A DNA stretch of 64,000 bases, taken from the NCBI GenBank assembly GCA_030549495.1, contig JAUIRK010000536.1, positions 1,099,857 through 1,163,856 of the forward strand, given 5' to 3'. Positions 37,401-45,309 of the stretch are shown in pieces (the first letter of the stretch is position 1; each line of letters opens with the position of its first letter). A program made the position numbers and the translations under genes. The DNA is from Nectonema munidae. Its lineage: Eukaryota > Nematomorpha > Nectonematoida > Nectonematidae. The notes under the pieces are model-generated. The model was not told where the DNA came from and searched no databases. It was given only the letters and a program-made list of their open reading frames with translations.

Positions 37401-39135
37401 TTAATAGGGGAAAGCTTCAAAATATTTTAGCCTAATTGTATGCCATACATGACATTATTATATTATGCTTTTATTCACCTTAGGCTACCTTTCTCCTATG
37501 CCGGCGGTTCAAGTATTTTCTTTGTACGCGGGATTGGCGATTTTCGTGAACCTCCTTTTACAACTCACCTGCTTCATCTCCCTACTCAGTCTCGATGCCA
37601 AACGCTATGCAGCTAACAAATTTGACATCTTATTCTGCTTTTCCGCAAAAGACTCCTCTTCTGGTCACTCAAACCAAGGCGTCAATAGTGCTGTTGCTGA
37701 AAGCGAGATACCCTATGTCAATGATGATGATGATGTGCAGCTTTCTTCAAAAAATTCAAATATCGTTTTCTTGTTCTTTGAAAAAGTTTATGCGCCCTTT
37801 CTTCTGCACTGGCTCGTGCGGCCTTTGGTCATGCTAGTCTTCGCACTGTGGATATGCTACTCCGTCACAACAATCAAAAAAGTGAAAGTTGGCTTGGATC
37901 AAAAACTTGGGATGCCAAGCGACTCCTACGTCATCAAACACTTTGATTACATTAATGAGTATTTAGCTGTTGGTCCACCCGTCTACTTTGTCTTGAATGG
38001 AAGTGAGATCAATCTTTCCAAGTTATCTTCACAAAATCTCGTCTGCGGCTCCACCAACTGCTCTCCACAATCCCTCGTATCACAGATTTATAGGGCTTCT
38101 CTTTTACCAAACTACACCTACATCGCCCAACCAAGTCTTTCATGGATCGATGACTACTTTGATTGGTGTGAACCTAACGGAAACCCCACATGCTGCAGAA
38201 TTAACACTCACACAAATTCATTTTGTCCCGCTAAAAACAGCATTGATGCTTGTTCATCCTGCAACATCACTAGAGTGATGTCAAGGCCAGTTGGGAAAGA
38301 TTTTTACGCGTACCTGAATTACTTTGTTTCCGACGTTCCAAGTGAGAAGTGTCCAAAAGCTGGACGAGCTGCCTACTTCCACGCCATATCCTCCACGCAA
38401 GAAAACGCGAGTATCTCGGCCATCGATGCCTCGCATTTCATGAGCTTTCACAGCATTCTAAAAACATCCGACGATTACACTAACGCGATACGGTCTGCCA
38501 GACAAATCTCCAAAAACATCACCGCCTTCATCAATCAAACAAATATCAATGTGTTCCCCTATTCCATATTCTATGTCTTCTATGAACAGTACATTGATAT
38601 TTGGAGAAGCACTGGCCTCAGCCTGGCCATCTCCTTGGCCGCCGTCTTTCTCGTCACATTCACCTTATTGGGCTTCGATGCTTTGTCCGCGAGCATCCTC
38701 GTATTCTGCATATGCGGTGTGATTTCCTCCCTCTTCGCTTACATGCACCTACTCGGCATCGAGTTGAATGCGATTTCTCTCGTCAATCTCGTGATGTGTG
38801 TGGGCATCAGCGTGGAATTTTGTTCCCACATCACGCGCGCCTTCGCTTTGTCTTCTTTTTCAAGCGCGGAGAATGATGAATCAGTTGCGTGCAAAAGAGT
38901 TTCTAGAGCCAAAGCTTCCTTGATCAAAATGGGAAGTAGTGTTTTGAGTGGTGTCACATTCACCAAGCTTATTGGCATTGTCGTTTTAGCATTTGCCAAG
39001 TCTCAGATATTTCAAATCTTCTACTTTCGCTTCTACCTAGGCATTATCATATTTGGAGCTTCGTTTGGCTTAATTCTTTTGCCCGTTTTATTGAGTTATT
39101 TTGGCCCAGCAGAAAGAAAACATATAATGTGTTAA
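22437..39135 (+). CDS. NPC1: Niemann-Pick C1 protein (lysosomal cholesterol transporter), ten exons
   Basis: NPC1 takes cholesterol from NPC2 in the lysosome lumen and passes it through its N-terminal domain into the lysosomal membrane. Exons by my reading: 22437-22496, 23750-23915, 27121-27272, 28438-28698, 31154-31303, 31383-31544, 32774-32973, 33032-33167, 35611-36496, 37484-39135. All introns are GT-AG and phases agree, giving 1274 codons (human 1278). Order: signal peptide; cysteine-rich sterol-binding domain (about 20-250); TM1 (265-285); middle luminal domain; sterol-sensing domain (about 597-765); cysteine-rich loop; C-terminal membrane bundle. Diagnostic stretches are [62 protein letters not shown] and AFAKSQIFQIFYFR. 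The protein ends soon after LLSYFGPA and lacks the vertebrate C-terminal LLNF lysosomal signal. Exons 1 and 7 and the left border of exon 5 are the least certain. Confidence 0.93.
22711..22930. repeat. foldback (hairpin) repeat in NPC1 intron 1
   Basis: Two arms of about 100 bases (22711-22811 and 22834-22930) are inverted copies separated by about 22 bases. Both contain AGAACTTTTATTGA, AAATTGAAATTTTCAATATAT and AAGAGCTAAAT in mirror order. It looks like a MITE or foldback element without coding sequence; no clear TSD was found. Confidence 0.75.
23229..23380 (+). mobile_element. tRNA-derived SINE (copy 1)
   Basis: The head reads like a tRNA: acceptor-like GGCGTGA (about 23232-23238) pairs with TCACGCC about 65 bases on, a five-pair anticodon stem TGGGT/ACTCA encloses a seven-base loop, and GGGTTCGATCC is a good B box. 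The T stem is imperfect, so it is not a working tRNA. The body, GCGCAATTGTGCCTTCTCG and ACGGTACCTTTACCTTTA, recurs in the copy at 58270-58402, which shows a dispersed family. Confidence 0.7.
23750..23915 (+). CDS. NPC1: NPC1 exon 2: start of the sterol-binding domain
   Basis: Encodes CIWYGQCIKNSSQPLNC and LQILRKICPTL, aligning with human CVWYGECGIAYGDKRYNC and VQELCP. Acceptor TTTGTTTAG, donor A|GTAAGA, leaving phase 1. Confidence 0.9.
24967..26904 (+). mobile_element. GC-rich DNA transposon fragment between 15-bp direct repeats
   Basis: TTTTCCCATATACAC occurs at 24967-24981 and 26890-26904, bracketing a 1.9-kb insert. The left border starts TAGGGTGGTCCAGAAGGGG, which looks like a DNA-transposon terminus. 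No inverse of it appears at the right, where the coding sequence simply stops, so the element is truncated there. GC content is far above the surroundings. Confidence 0.65.
25156..26910 (+). pseudogene. hAT-like (RNase H fold) transposase, C-terminally truncated
   Basis: The frame from ATG 25156 runs to 26910 with two in-frame stops, a TAA near 25261 and a TGA near 25444; from 25531 it is open for 459 codons. Conserved features are LLHWGGKML, GFEKLLGIPSAA, VVGLVFDTTASNTGLHKGAC (probable catalytic Asp), LACRHHVLEI (hAT-style C-x2-H), GPEVALFKRFQ and FRAPGATHHARWMSKGIYCL. This set recalls a widespread, poorly named group of invertebrate transposases related to hAT. The last residues are unrelated read-through into AT-rich DNA, so the C-terminal dimerisation part is missing. 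Host domestication is unlikely given the stops. Confidence 0.72.
27121..27272 (+). CDS. NPC1: NPC1 exon 3: cysteine-rich sterol-binding domain
   Basis: Encodes FCCDDEQVLSFKNQMALP, RCPACFYNFASVFCHLTCSP and TQSAFLN, matching human LCCDVRQLQTLKDNLQLP and CPSCFYNLLNLFCELTCSP. Acceptor TCTCTTTCAG, donor AAC|GTATTT. Confidence 0.92.
27273..28437 (+). other. NPC1 intron 3
   Basis: 1165 bp, GT-AG. The sequence near 27313-27335 (GACGGGCAACCGCTGGCCCG) resembles a hAT MITE terminus, but no partner end was found. The rest is AT-rich. Confidence 0.65.
28438..28698 (+). CDS. NPC1: NPC1 exon 4: end of the sterol-binding domain
   Basis: Encodes NLSISDAFARSVFSSCSKVQ, AIDLFCGGYAQENCT and YTRFFYFLGNNPQNPLSINF, aligning with human VGQSFANAMYNACRDV, ALGLLCG and WIEYMFNKDNGQAPFTI. 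Donor AAA|GTAATT, phase 0. Confidence 0.88.
28699..31153 (+). other. NPC1 intron 4
   Basis: 2455 bp, GT-AG. No gene recognised. A hAT-like terminus, CAAAAGGTTGAGAACCACTG, ends at 30387; a possible partner, CAGTGTTTCTGCAACTGGG, starts at 30032, but the flanks do not form a duplication. Confidence 0.6.
31154..31303 (+). CDS. NPC1: NPC1 exon 5: linker before TM1
   Basis: Encodes FDCEKPILQKEIRSAACLCS and DCDKSCILPPSIPI, matching human [22 protein letters not shown] and the proline-rich linker. The acceptor TTTACTTAAG was chosen because an upstream AG at 31131 would put a stop in frame. Donor AAG|GTGTGT. Confidence 0.82.
31383..31544 (+). CDS. NPC1: NPC1 exon 6: first transmembrane helix
   Basis: Encodes VLGFEAINFAMLCVFILFLF and further hydrophobic residues, aligning with human [23 protein letters not shown]. 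It follows a 79-bp intron. The donor GAA|GTAATA leaves phase 0; the cytosolic linker is shorter than in human, so a small exon could have been missed after it. Confidence 0.8.
31545..32773 (+). other. NPC1 intron 6
   Basis: 1229 bp, GT-AG, AT-rich, nothing recognised. A stretch at 31620-31900 has dispersed GCGA/TCGC motifs but no clear element. Confidence 0.55.
32774..32973 (+). CDS. NPC1: NPC1 exon 7: TM2 and start of the middle luminal domain
   Basis: Encodes RLKNTFYRWGLFCSKNPF, then a hydrophobic helix, then EVTTDPIKLWASPTSRARKE, matching human LRRLFTRWGSFCVRNPG and [20 protein letters not shown]. The acceptor GAAGAG is weak and was chosen by phase. Donor TC|GTATCC, phase 2. Confidence 0.85.
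33032..33167 (+). CDS. NPC1: NPC1 exon 8: middle luminal domain
   Basis: After a 58-bp intron it encodes PFYRIEQVIIVPV (human PFFRTEQLIIRAP), then a Thr/Ser/Asn-rich stretch. Phase 2 in, phase 0 out; donor GAT|GTAAAA. Confidence 0.87.
33168..35610 (+). other. NPC1 intron 8
   Basis: 2443 bp, GT-AG. AT-rich with no recognised gene or repeat family by eye. Around 34190-34270 the motif GGATGCGGATGTC and its near inverse suggest an old MITE, not demonstrable here. Confidence 0.55.
35611..36496 (+). CDS. NPC1: NPC1 exon 9: luminal domain and start of the sterol-sensing domain
   Basis: Encodes [37 protein letters not shown] and RSIEDEIERQSNADVSTILI, then the sterol-sensing domain through AFFLG. 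Identity to human is highest in [20 protein letters not shown]. Acceptor TTTTATTTTAG, donor CTAG|GTAAGA, phase 1. Confidence 0.95.
36667..36840. mobile_element. piggyBac-like MITE with TTAA ends in NPC1 intron 9
   Basis: TTAA at 36667-36670 is followed by CCCATTTACGGCC. TTAA at 36837-36840 is preceded, on the minus strand, by CCCATTTGATCCC. The 166-bp interior has no coding capacity and repeats TCGTCTGC three times. Confidence 0.7.
37114..37224 (+). mobile_element. tRNA-like SINE in NPC1 intron 9
   Basis: TGGCATAGTGGTAGGAGCG is a good pol III A box and GGGGTTCGAAACCCG a good B box with a paired T stem, about 40 bases apart. The head lacks a tRNA acceptor stem. Outer GTCGGC (37114) and GCCGAC (ending 37224) are inverted. 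It differs in sequence from the SINE at 23229, so it is a second family or a tRNA pseudogene. Confidence 0.55.
37484..39135 (+). CDS. NPC1: NPC1 exon 10: rest of sterol-sensing domain to the C-terminus
   Basis: A long 1652-base last exon. Encodes [62 protein letters not shown], a cysteine-rich loop, [51 protein letters not shown] and AFAKSQIFQIFYFRFYLG. It ends at a TAA after HIMC. Confidence 0.95.
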
Positions 39136-39229
39136 GCGAATTTTAGCATACATTTAATATTTTTATCAAAACAAATTTTTAAAATTGTTTTAACCTACAT
39201 ACAAACAATATAATAATTTTTAAAATTTA

Positions 39230-39235
39230 AATAAA
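39230..39235 (+). terminator. poly(A) signal of NPC1
   Basis: AATAAA about 95 bases past the NPC1 stop. It lies within 20 bases of the opposing MIOS signal. Confidence 0.6.
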
Positions 39236-39242
39236 ATATGTT

Positions 39243-39248
39243 TTTATT
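39243..39248 (-). terminator. poly(A) signal of MIOS
   Basis: AATAAA on the minus strand about 40 bases past the MIOS stop. Cleavage downstream of it would fall inside the NPC1 3' end, so the two mRNAs probably overlap. Confidence 0.55.
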
Positions 39249-39286
39249 TAGAAATAAGTCATCCTACCTAATTATATCTTTCCTAA

Positions 39287-41788
39287 TCAATCCCTTAAAT
39301 CGCAATAGCATTTGCAATTAGAAACGGGGCATTGGTTGTGCTTTTCAAACCACTCCAATATATGCGAAGAGTGGCCGCCATGCAAACAACTTTGACACCA
39401 CGTAAACCAATCATCAAATAGGATGGGGGAACTGAGCGAATTGCTGCTGGCATAGTCAAGCAAGCTTATATTCATGTTGAGGAGGCAGATAGCGCATCTA
39501 GGCAGAGATTTTCGACAACTCAAACAGTGTGTTATGTGAGAAGGAACAATGTTTTTTATCTTTGTAACGATTTCCTTCCTCTTATTACACGCACCCACTT
39601 TCTTTGCTTCAATCGAGTTGACGACGGGATCTTCTCCAGACTGGCCCGTGTTCATGCCACTGATAAATTTGCCACAATAATTGCACTTTATTTTTACTTG
39701 CTTGTTGAGCATGGATGCATCCTCTGCAATCGCGAAAATAAATGCATCAAAGAGCGCTCTTTCATGCCACAACTTGAATTGATCCAGCTGCTCTCTATAC
39801 GTATTTATCCAGTACTTGATGCAGTCATTCTCCAACACCTTCTTCGTGCTCAAAACAATGGAAAGGGGTTGGATCAGGTCATTCTTCAAATCAATATAGC
39901 GTTGCATCATGTCTACGGCGAGGTGCGAGAGTCTGGCCGTTAAAATAAGACCACTCCGTATCTTGCCATTATTCACGCAATCCATCGTTAGAGTGGTGAT
40001 GAATTCGACAAAATGTGCATTGGGTAGTGTGTGTGCTGCAATGACCACCCGGTCACGCAAATCGATGCCGACGTCATTTAAAATCGTCTGATATGCAGTA
40101 CTTCCGGATTCGCCCTTAGCCAAGAGAAATATGAGCATGGCACGCATATAAGCGCTCTTCACCGCGGCCTTCAGTGATTTAATGCTTTCGCGCCATTGCT
40201 TTGCGTGCAAGTAGGCGTCTTGTGACATGAGTGATAGTGTTGTAAAGGTAGAGAGTGCAATGATGATACAATTCATTCCTTCATCTCTCTTCGCCAACAC
40301 TTTCAACGACTTGATCGCTAGCGAGACATCGAGGCAGAGTATCAGAGCGAAGAGCGCTACCCTTTCTAGGCTGCGAGGAGTAGGCGCGTTTTGCGTGCTT
40401 TCATCGCTAGGAGGCGTATATGCACATATAGCAAGAATGACATCTTTTCGCAGCGCTGATTCGTATTGTGTGGAGTGGGGTTGTGTGGTTTGGTGATTGT
40501 GTCTCCAGGACACTTGATGACACGTGCTGTTCAATTCCTCACCAAGATTCACATCTTTCATTTTTAACGCTTCATGATATATTCCATTTTTTATTGGAAG
40601 AGAATCTAAGCTTACGTTGTTATCCGATTGAAATGTACGATCAAAGTTGTCAAGACTAAGAATATCCTTTTTATGGTCGGGCTGAAATTTTAGTTTGCAG
40701 TCCATCACTTTATTTGCGGATGTTATTGTAAAGTTATCGTTCGAATACATCTTAATGTTGACATCATCGTAATACTTTACGAGTTTGAAGGCGCCATCGG
40801 ACAACATGACAACCCCCAAATCTTTTTTAATGCAACTCCAATCAACAGATGCAATGTTGGCCTCACTACAAATATCTGAATGCTTTGTTCTCACCACATC
40901 ATTCCATGCGTAGAAGCGACTCTTCATATCATAAAATTGGAGTTGTTTGCAGTTGTCATGAAGGATATAAAAAACATTTTTGAAAAATGGCGTCCATTTA
41001 ACACTCAAAATAACTTTGTTTTCCTTGAGTGTGTGAAGAGGACGAGAAAAATTTTTCAAATCCCAAAAATAAACTTTTGAATCAGAAAAAGTTAGAATGA
41101 TGTGTGGGTAGAATGGGTCAAAATGAATTCCGTTGGAAGAGTATTTCGCACTGGAAAGTGTGCTTTGTGTTGTGGAAGCGACAGCAGATGTACTAACTTT
41201 TATATCGAATATTTTGAGTTGCTTATTCACACAAGCTACAAAAGTATCGGGAGAGTTTGGAATCCAAGAAAATGCAGTAACAGCTTCTGAAAGAGCGCTC
41301 TGGAAAATGGAATCCGCTTTAACTTGCTTATCCGATTGCGGTGTTGGGCAACAGCTTGCGAAGCTATTTCCAGCATCCCACACACAAATCGAGTTTTCGT
41401 ACTTCACCTTCTCAAATACGCCAGCAAGCAACTTTTTCTGCATTGCATTCCACTGCAAATTCAGTAGGGATTTTGACGTTTTTGAGACGTTGGTGTTGAA
41501 GTGTGTATTCGAGTTGAGGAAGTAGAACTTTATTTCTCCAAACGATGTGCCAAACGCCAAAACCTGTGATTCCAAGTCTTGGAGTTGGATCCACGATGCG
41601 CACGTAAGAAATGAGGAGTCACAGCTGAAATTGATCAGCTTGGCAAAACTTTCCTCATTTCCCAGACTAACTACATTTTCTTCTTTGGACGGAGCTGAAA
41701 GAATTTCATACACTTTGAAAGTTGTTTTTCCAAACACCAAAAATTTATGCTCTTCAAATTGTGAGCACAGAATTTGACTTAGAAGCAT
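39287..41788 (-). CDS. MIOS: GATOR2 complex subunit MIOS (Mio/Sea4 homologue)
   Basis: MIOS is part of GATOR2, which relieves GATOR1 inhibition and so activates mTORC1 on the lysosome when amino acids are present. The 833-codon frame has no intron (human MIOS 875). The N-terminal half, about residues 1-400, reads as WD40 repeats, with FVACVNKQLKIFDIK and HIILTFSDSKVYFWDLKNF. A helical middle follows. From about residue 698 the zinc-binding C-terminus shows IKCNYCGKF, SLPRCAICLLNMN and DDWFTWCQSCLHGGHSSHIL, ending CPVSNCKCYC, close to human NWFTWCHNCRHGGHAGHML and CPVSACTCKC. The first ATG fits the family start. It converges on NPC1 with 151 bases between stop codons. Confidence 0.94.
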   Translation of the reverse strand: MLLSQILCSQFEEHKFLVFGKTTFKVYEILSAPSKEENVVSLGNEESFAKLINFSCDSSFLTCASWIQLQDLESQVLAFGTSFGEIKFYFLNSNTHFNTNVSKTSKSLLNLQWNAMQKKLLAGVFEKVKYENSICVWDAGNSFASCCPTPQSDKQVKADSIFQSALSEAVTAFSWIPNSPDTFVACVNKQLKIFDIKVSTSAVASTTQSTLSSAKYSSNGIHFDPFYPHIILTFSDSKVYFWDLKNFSRPLHTLKENKVILSVKWTPFFKNVFYILHDNCKQLQFYDMKSRFYAWNDVVRTKHSDICSEANIASVDWSCIKKDLGVVMLSDGAFKLVKYYDDVNIKMYSNDNFTITSANKVMDCKLKFQPDHKKDILSLDNFDRTFQSDNNVSLDSLPIKNGIYHEALKMKDVNLGEELNSTCHQVSWRHNHQTTQPHSTQYESALRKDVILAICAYTPPSDESTQNAPTPRSLERVALFALILCLDVSLAIKSLKVLAKRDEGMNCIIIALSTFTTLSLMSQDAYLHAKQWRESIKSLKAAVKSAYMRAMLIFLLAKGESGSTAYQTILNDVGIDLRDRVVIAAHTLPNAHFVEFITTLTMDCVNNGKIRSGLILTARLSHLAVDMMQRYIDLKNDLIQPLSIVLSTKKVLENDCIKYWINTYREQLDQFKLWHERALFDAFIFAIAEDASMLNKQVKIKCNYCGKFISGMNTGQSGEDPVVNSIEAKKVGACNKRKEIVTKIKNIVPSHITHCLSCRKSLPRCAICLLNMNISLLDYASSNSLSSPILFDDWFTWCQSCLHGGHSSHILEWFEKHNQCPVSNCKCYCDLRD

Positions 41789-43017
41789 TCGACTTTAAAT
41801 ATGCATTTTATCGATTACTCACTTTTTTTTATCCTTTTCATGATCAAAATGCTAGATATGAACGTATTATACGTAGTATAAACAAGAAAATAGCAATTAG
41901 TCTAAAAATAAGTAAGAATACTAAAACTTAAATTGCCAAAATCTTTGTGCTGCATGTTTTTTTCCACAACTTTATCAAAAGCAAAAACTTTTTTATTAGA
42001 AAACATAAAAAGAAAGAATGGTGATGTGAAACAAAGAATTTATGTGAGAGATATAAATGATGAATATTTCGATTGAGTGAAAGAAATAGTGAAAAATGAA
42101 ATAATGCAGTCAGTACTTGTTTTCAAGAGGTCCACGCATGATATACAAAAGATTTATGAATAAAATGTTTTTAAGCTTCTTTTTTTTATTTCATATCGTT
42201 CGATGTCTTAGCATCAATATCATACACTGCGATTTAGTTAAAAAAAATATAACTTGATATCTTCGTTTTGAATTTTTGCATGCAACTTATTATCCTCTTA
42301 TCGTTGCAGGTTGCAGGAGCCATGAAAAAATGTCAATTTCTTAAAATAAAATTTACCAAAATGACATAAAGTTCTTGATAAGAAAAACAATTTATAATAG
42401 CACACAGAAATCCATTCAAATTTAATACCACTCCAAAAAATTTTCAAGAAATTGTTAAAAATTTAATTGTAGTTAACAGTTTAATTTATTTTAATATCAA
42501 ACAGAGCAAATTTTTTTTATAAAAAGTAAACGAAGTTAGTGATAGCTACTAAATGTTATGAACTAATTCTGCATTAAAAATAGAGCATTAAAAATTAAAA
42601 AAATTATGGGGAGGTCATTTATGTATGATCCCATATAAATAAACAATATAAAGCTATGATGTAGATTAAAAAAACATTATAGATTTCAAACATATTTGTA
42701 CAAAAAATAATTTAAAGTAAAACTTTTTGGTAATTAAAATAGTTTCAGACGATAGATTAGGATATGTGTGTTTTTTTTATATTTTGAGATATATAAAATT
42801 GATAACTTTAAGTGTTGTATATCAAAAAATATGTTTTAATAGAACTTTAAAAATAGTTCTATTTATAATTGTTGTTAGATAAGAAATAAATTCATAGACA
42901 CTCTGTTTATCATTTCAGTCTAACGTTGTCTTTTTGCAACTCATAGAAAAAATACTTTAGGATAAATTTAGTTTTCGAATGCTAATGTTTTGGCTCAGAT
43001 AAAAAGATTATAGACAA
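41789..43017. other. AT-rich spacer upstream of MIOS
   Basis: No gene recognised. The MIOS promoter must lie at its left end. On the minus strand CATATTTAAAG ends four bases before the MIOS ATG. The remainder is low-complexity AT-rich DNA. Confidence 0.4.
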
Positions 43018-43308
43018 TAATTTGAAAATATTTTTGAACATTTAATAAATTATGTTGATGAAAATGGATCAAACATTTTGCGTTGCAACATAAAGCAGAA
43101 GCGTGTAAGATTCAGAACGTCTTTCAATGACTATCTAAAATCGACATTCACAAACGACCTTGAAATTTTCGATTTTGACAAAATACGTTGCACCTCATCT
43201 CAAAACTTACTGTTCCCACAAGCTTGGTATTTGTTATCAGAGCGATACGCCATTAATCAATACTTGGACATATCTTCTACCTATAACAATCTCTTGAAAG
43301 CATTCTGA
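43018..43308 (+). CDS. unrecognised short open frame, possibly an exon or remnant
   Basis: An open frame from about 43018 (no ATG near its start) to a TGA at 43306-43308. It encodes roughly 96 residues including RVRFRTSFNDYLKSTFTN and LLFPQAWYLLSERYAINQYL. Its amino-acid mix is more gene-like than neighbouring frames, but I recognise no family. The stop codon falls inside the 8-bp duplication of the adjoining hAT element. Confidence 0.25.
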
Positions 43309-44065
43309 CCAGGCCCGTAGCTAGGACTTTTCAATTGGGAGGGCTGGAAAAATTGGGGGGGGGGGGGGGGGGGGCGGGCTAAAAAGAAATTATTTTAGAG
43401 AAATCCTTTGTTTCGTTCATTTGCTTTTTTCCAGTTAGAAAAGCCATTCAAAGTGAAAGCTGTGTCTCTTTGATTAACTTTGGCAAAAAGTCTACAGGGA
43501 AAGCAAAAAGCAGCGTCTTTCATGACTGAGTATTCAAGCCAAGAATATAAATTGTACCAGTTTTTCTGAAATGAACGTGAATCCAAATTTTTTGGAAAAT
43601 TTATAATTGGACAGGATCTACTGTCTTTATTCAAATCAGTGATACTATTATCTTCAACATCATACACAACATACTTCTTGATATTCTTCTCGAAACTTTT
43701 TGGCAGGAAGAGAATCAACAATCAATTGTTGATTAAACATAAAGCAGGAAGAAAACTGAGAATTTTTTTTTCAATTTTTGTTTAAATATAAAAATACTTT
43801 TAATATATGAAATTTAAAAAACCGCCATTGCAAAACTGTGACAAAAGATAGTTTTTTAATTAAAAAAGACGTGAATAAAAGGTAAATAATATTGGATAAA
43901 ACCTTAAATACAGTCAGATGTCGCATTAGACAAGGTCATAAAATAAAGGTAAAAATCCTATGCTATTAAAACAAAGTTGAAGAAGAAATATATAAAGGGG
44001 GCTTTCTATCTTAGTTAGGGGGCTTAGCCCCCCTTGCCTTCTCTGTCTACAGGTCTGATTCTGAC
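43302..44065 (-). mobile_element. hAT element with perfect 8-bp TSD and a transposase fragment
   Basis: ATTCTGAC at 43302-43309 and 44058-44065 flanks a 748-bp element (43310-44057). TIRs are imperfect: CAGGCCCGTAGCTAGGA on the left, CAGACCTGTAGACAGAG on the right (minus strand). A poly-G run of about 19 bases lies near the left end and a GGGGGCTTAGCCCCC hairpin near the right. The interior encodes, on the minus strand, only the N-terminal zinc-finger part of a hAT transposase, so it is a deletion derivative that would need help to move. Confidence 0.85.
43395..43721 (-). pseudogene. hAT transposase fragment (TTF-type zinc finger)
   Basis: Encodes FQKNWYNLYSWLEYSVMKDA followed by AFCFPCRLF and FSNWKKA. 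This is the TTF-type zinc-finger start of ZMYM-related hAT transposases, where FxxxWxxxYxWLEYS and CFxCxxF are characteristic. The catalytic and dimerisation regions are absent. Confidence 0.75.
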
Positions 44066-45309
44066 ATACACACACATTTTTTACACACTCTGTATTCATA
44101 TTGATAAATTTATGTCACACCATGTCAAATTGCCCACAACTAACTTTAATACTATCAAACAATTGTTTCATATATTATACTCAATACTTCCACAACCAAC
44201 TTCCTTATCCTCAAGCATCGACATTATACACAGCACAGTTTTTCTGCTTGATAAAGGGACGTTGTAGTTCGGAAATATACCGCTTTATTTATTAATAAAC
44301 TTTCGTCCTTTCGATTCCATTTTTTGCCTAATACTTATAATGCAACAATCTAATAAAAAATAAGACTACCATATCATACAATGATAAATTAAAATCTCTA
44401 TACTTTTATTGCACATTTTTATCAAATAATTAGGACAAAAACATTAGTTATAGCCGAATATTAAAACATTAAAAAGTTTTGAAAGACAGATAAGATTTAG
44501 AGAAAGAGAAATTAAATAATTAGCTTTATTAGTAAGAGATGATGAATATTTTAGAAGAGGATGAAAATAATAATACCGTATATCGTTGAATATGTCGAGG
44601 TGATAATTTATTTCAAATTTACCTTCATCTTATATTCAAACGTATAAAAACTAATTGTAAAATAGTAAAATGTATTTTATAATTCAAAAACTAGATGTTG
44701 AAAAGATATCTATATAAAGAAATTTAAAGGGATAAAATTTGTTTTTTTGTTATAATAAAATTTAAAAATTAATTAAAAACGAAAAGACCATTTTAAAATT
44801 AGATGATTTTCATAATTAAATTTTTTCTTAATTTGTCAGTTTAAGAAGAAGAAGAAGAAGAAGAATTTATTATGAAAACTTGTGAAATAGAAATTATAAT
44901 AATAAAATTGTATATTAGTTTAGGGTTAAATGTTAATCTTCTCACGTCGTTTTCACTCAGGTAGCATCTTTAATATCGCGAAAAGGAATCTTTTAGAAAA
45001 AAAAATAAGGGGAAGCTCTTCAATATTCTGATTTGAGTCTTGGACATTGAAAATATGAACATTTAAGTATTTAGGATTCATACGAGAAAAGACAAAGGGA
45101 TAAAATTCTATCCATCGAGATGTCTAATTCCCATTATGTAATAAATATGTAGATATAACAAAAGACATAAAATAAGAAGTAATCAAAAATTATGATTTTT
45201 AAAGTGTATGTATTTGATAAAATAATGAAAGAAATATATATATACATTTTATATATGTATTTACATGTAGATAGATAAATAAATAAATATATATATATAT
45301 ATATATAGA
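44066..45309. other. AT-rich spacer with microsatellites
   Basis: No gene recognised. Contains an (AAG)n run at about 44844-44864 and (TATA)n near 45285-45306. The stretch 44240-44320 (GATAAAGGGACGTTGTAGTTC and onward) looks like the tail of an unidentified retroelement. Confidence 0.4.

Larger units (their letters stand above)
36497..37483 (+). other. NPC1 intron 9
   Basis: 987 bp, GT-AG. Holds a piggyBac-like MITE (36667-36840) and a tRNA-like SINE (about 37114-37224); the remainder is unremarkable. Confidence 0.7.

Noticed and set aside
39527-41603. Frames overlapping MIOS in other phases
   Set aside because: They are shadows of the intact MIOS frame, whose WD40 and zinc motifs are continuous.
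44240-44320. Hammerhead ribozyme of a Penelope-like element
   Set aside because: GATAAAGGGACGTTGTAGTTCGG recalls retroelement tails, but the required CTGATGA and GAAA core with a paired stem II is not present.
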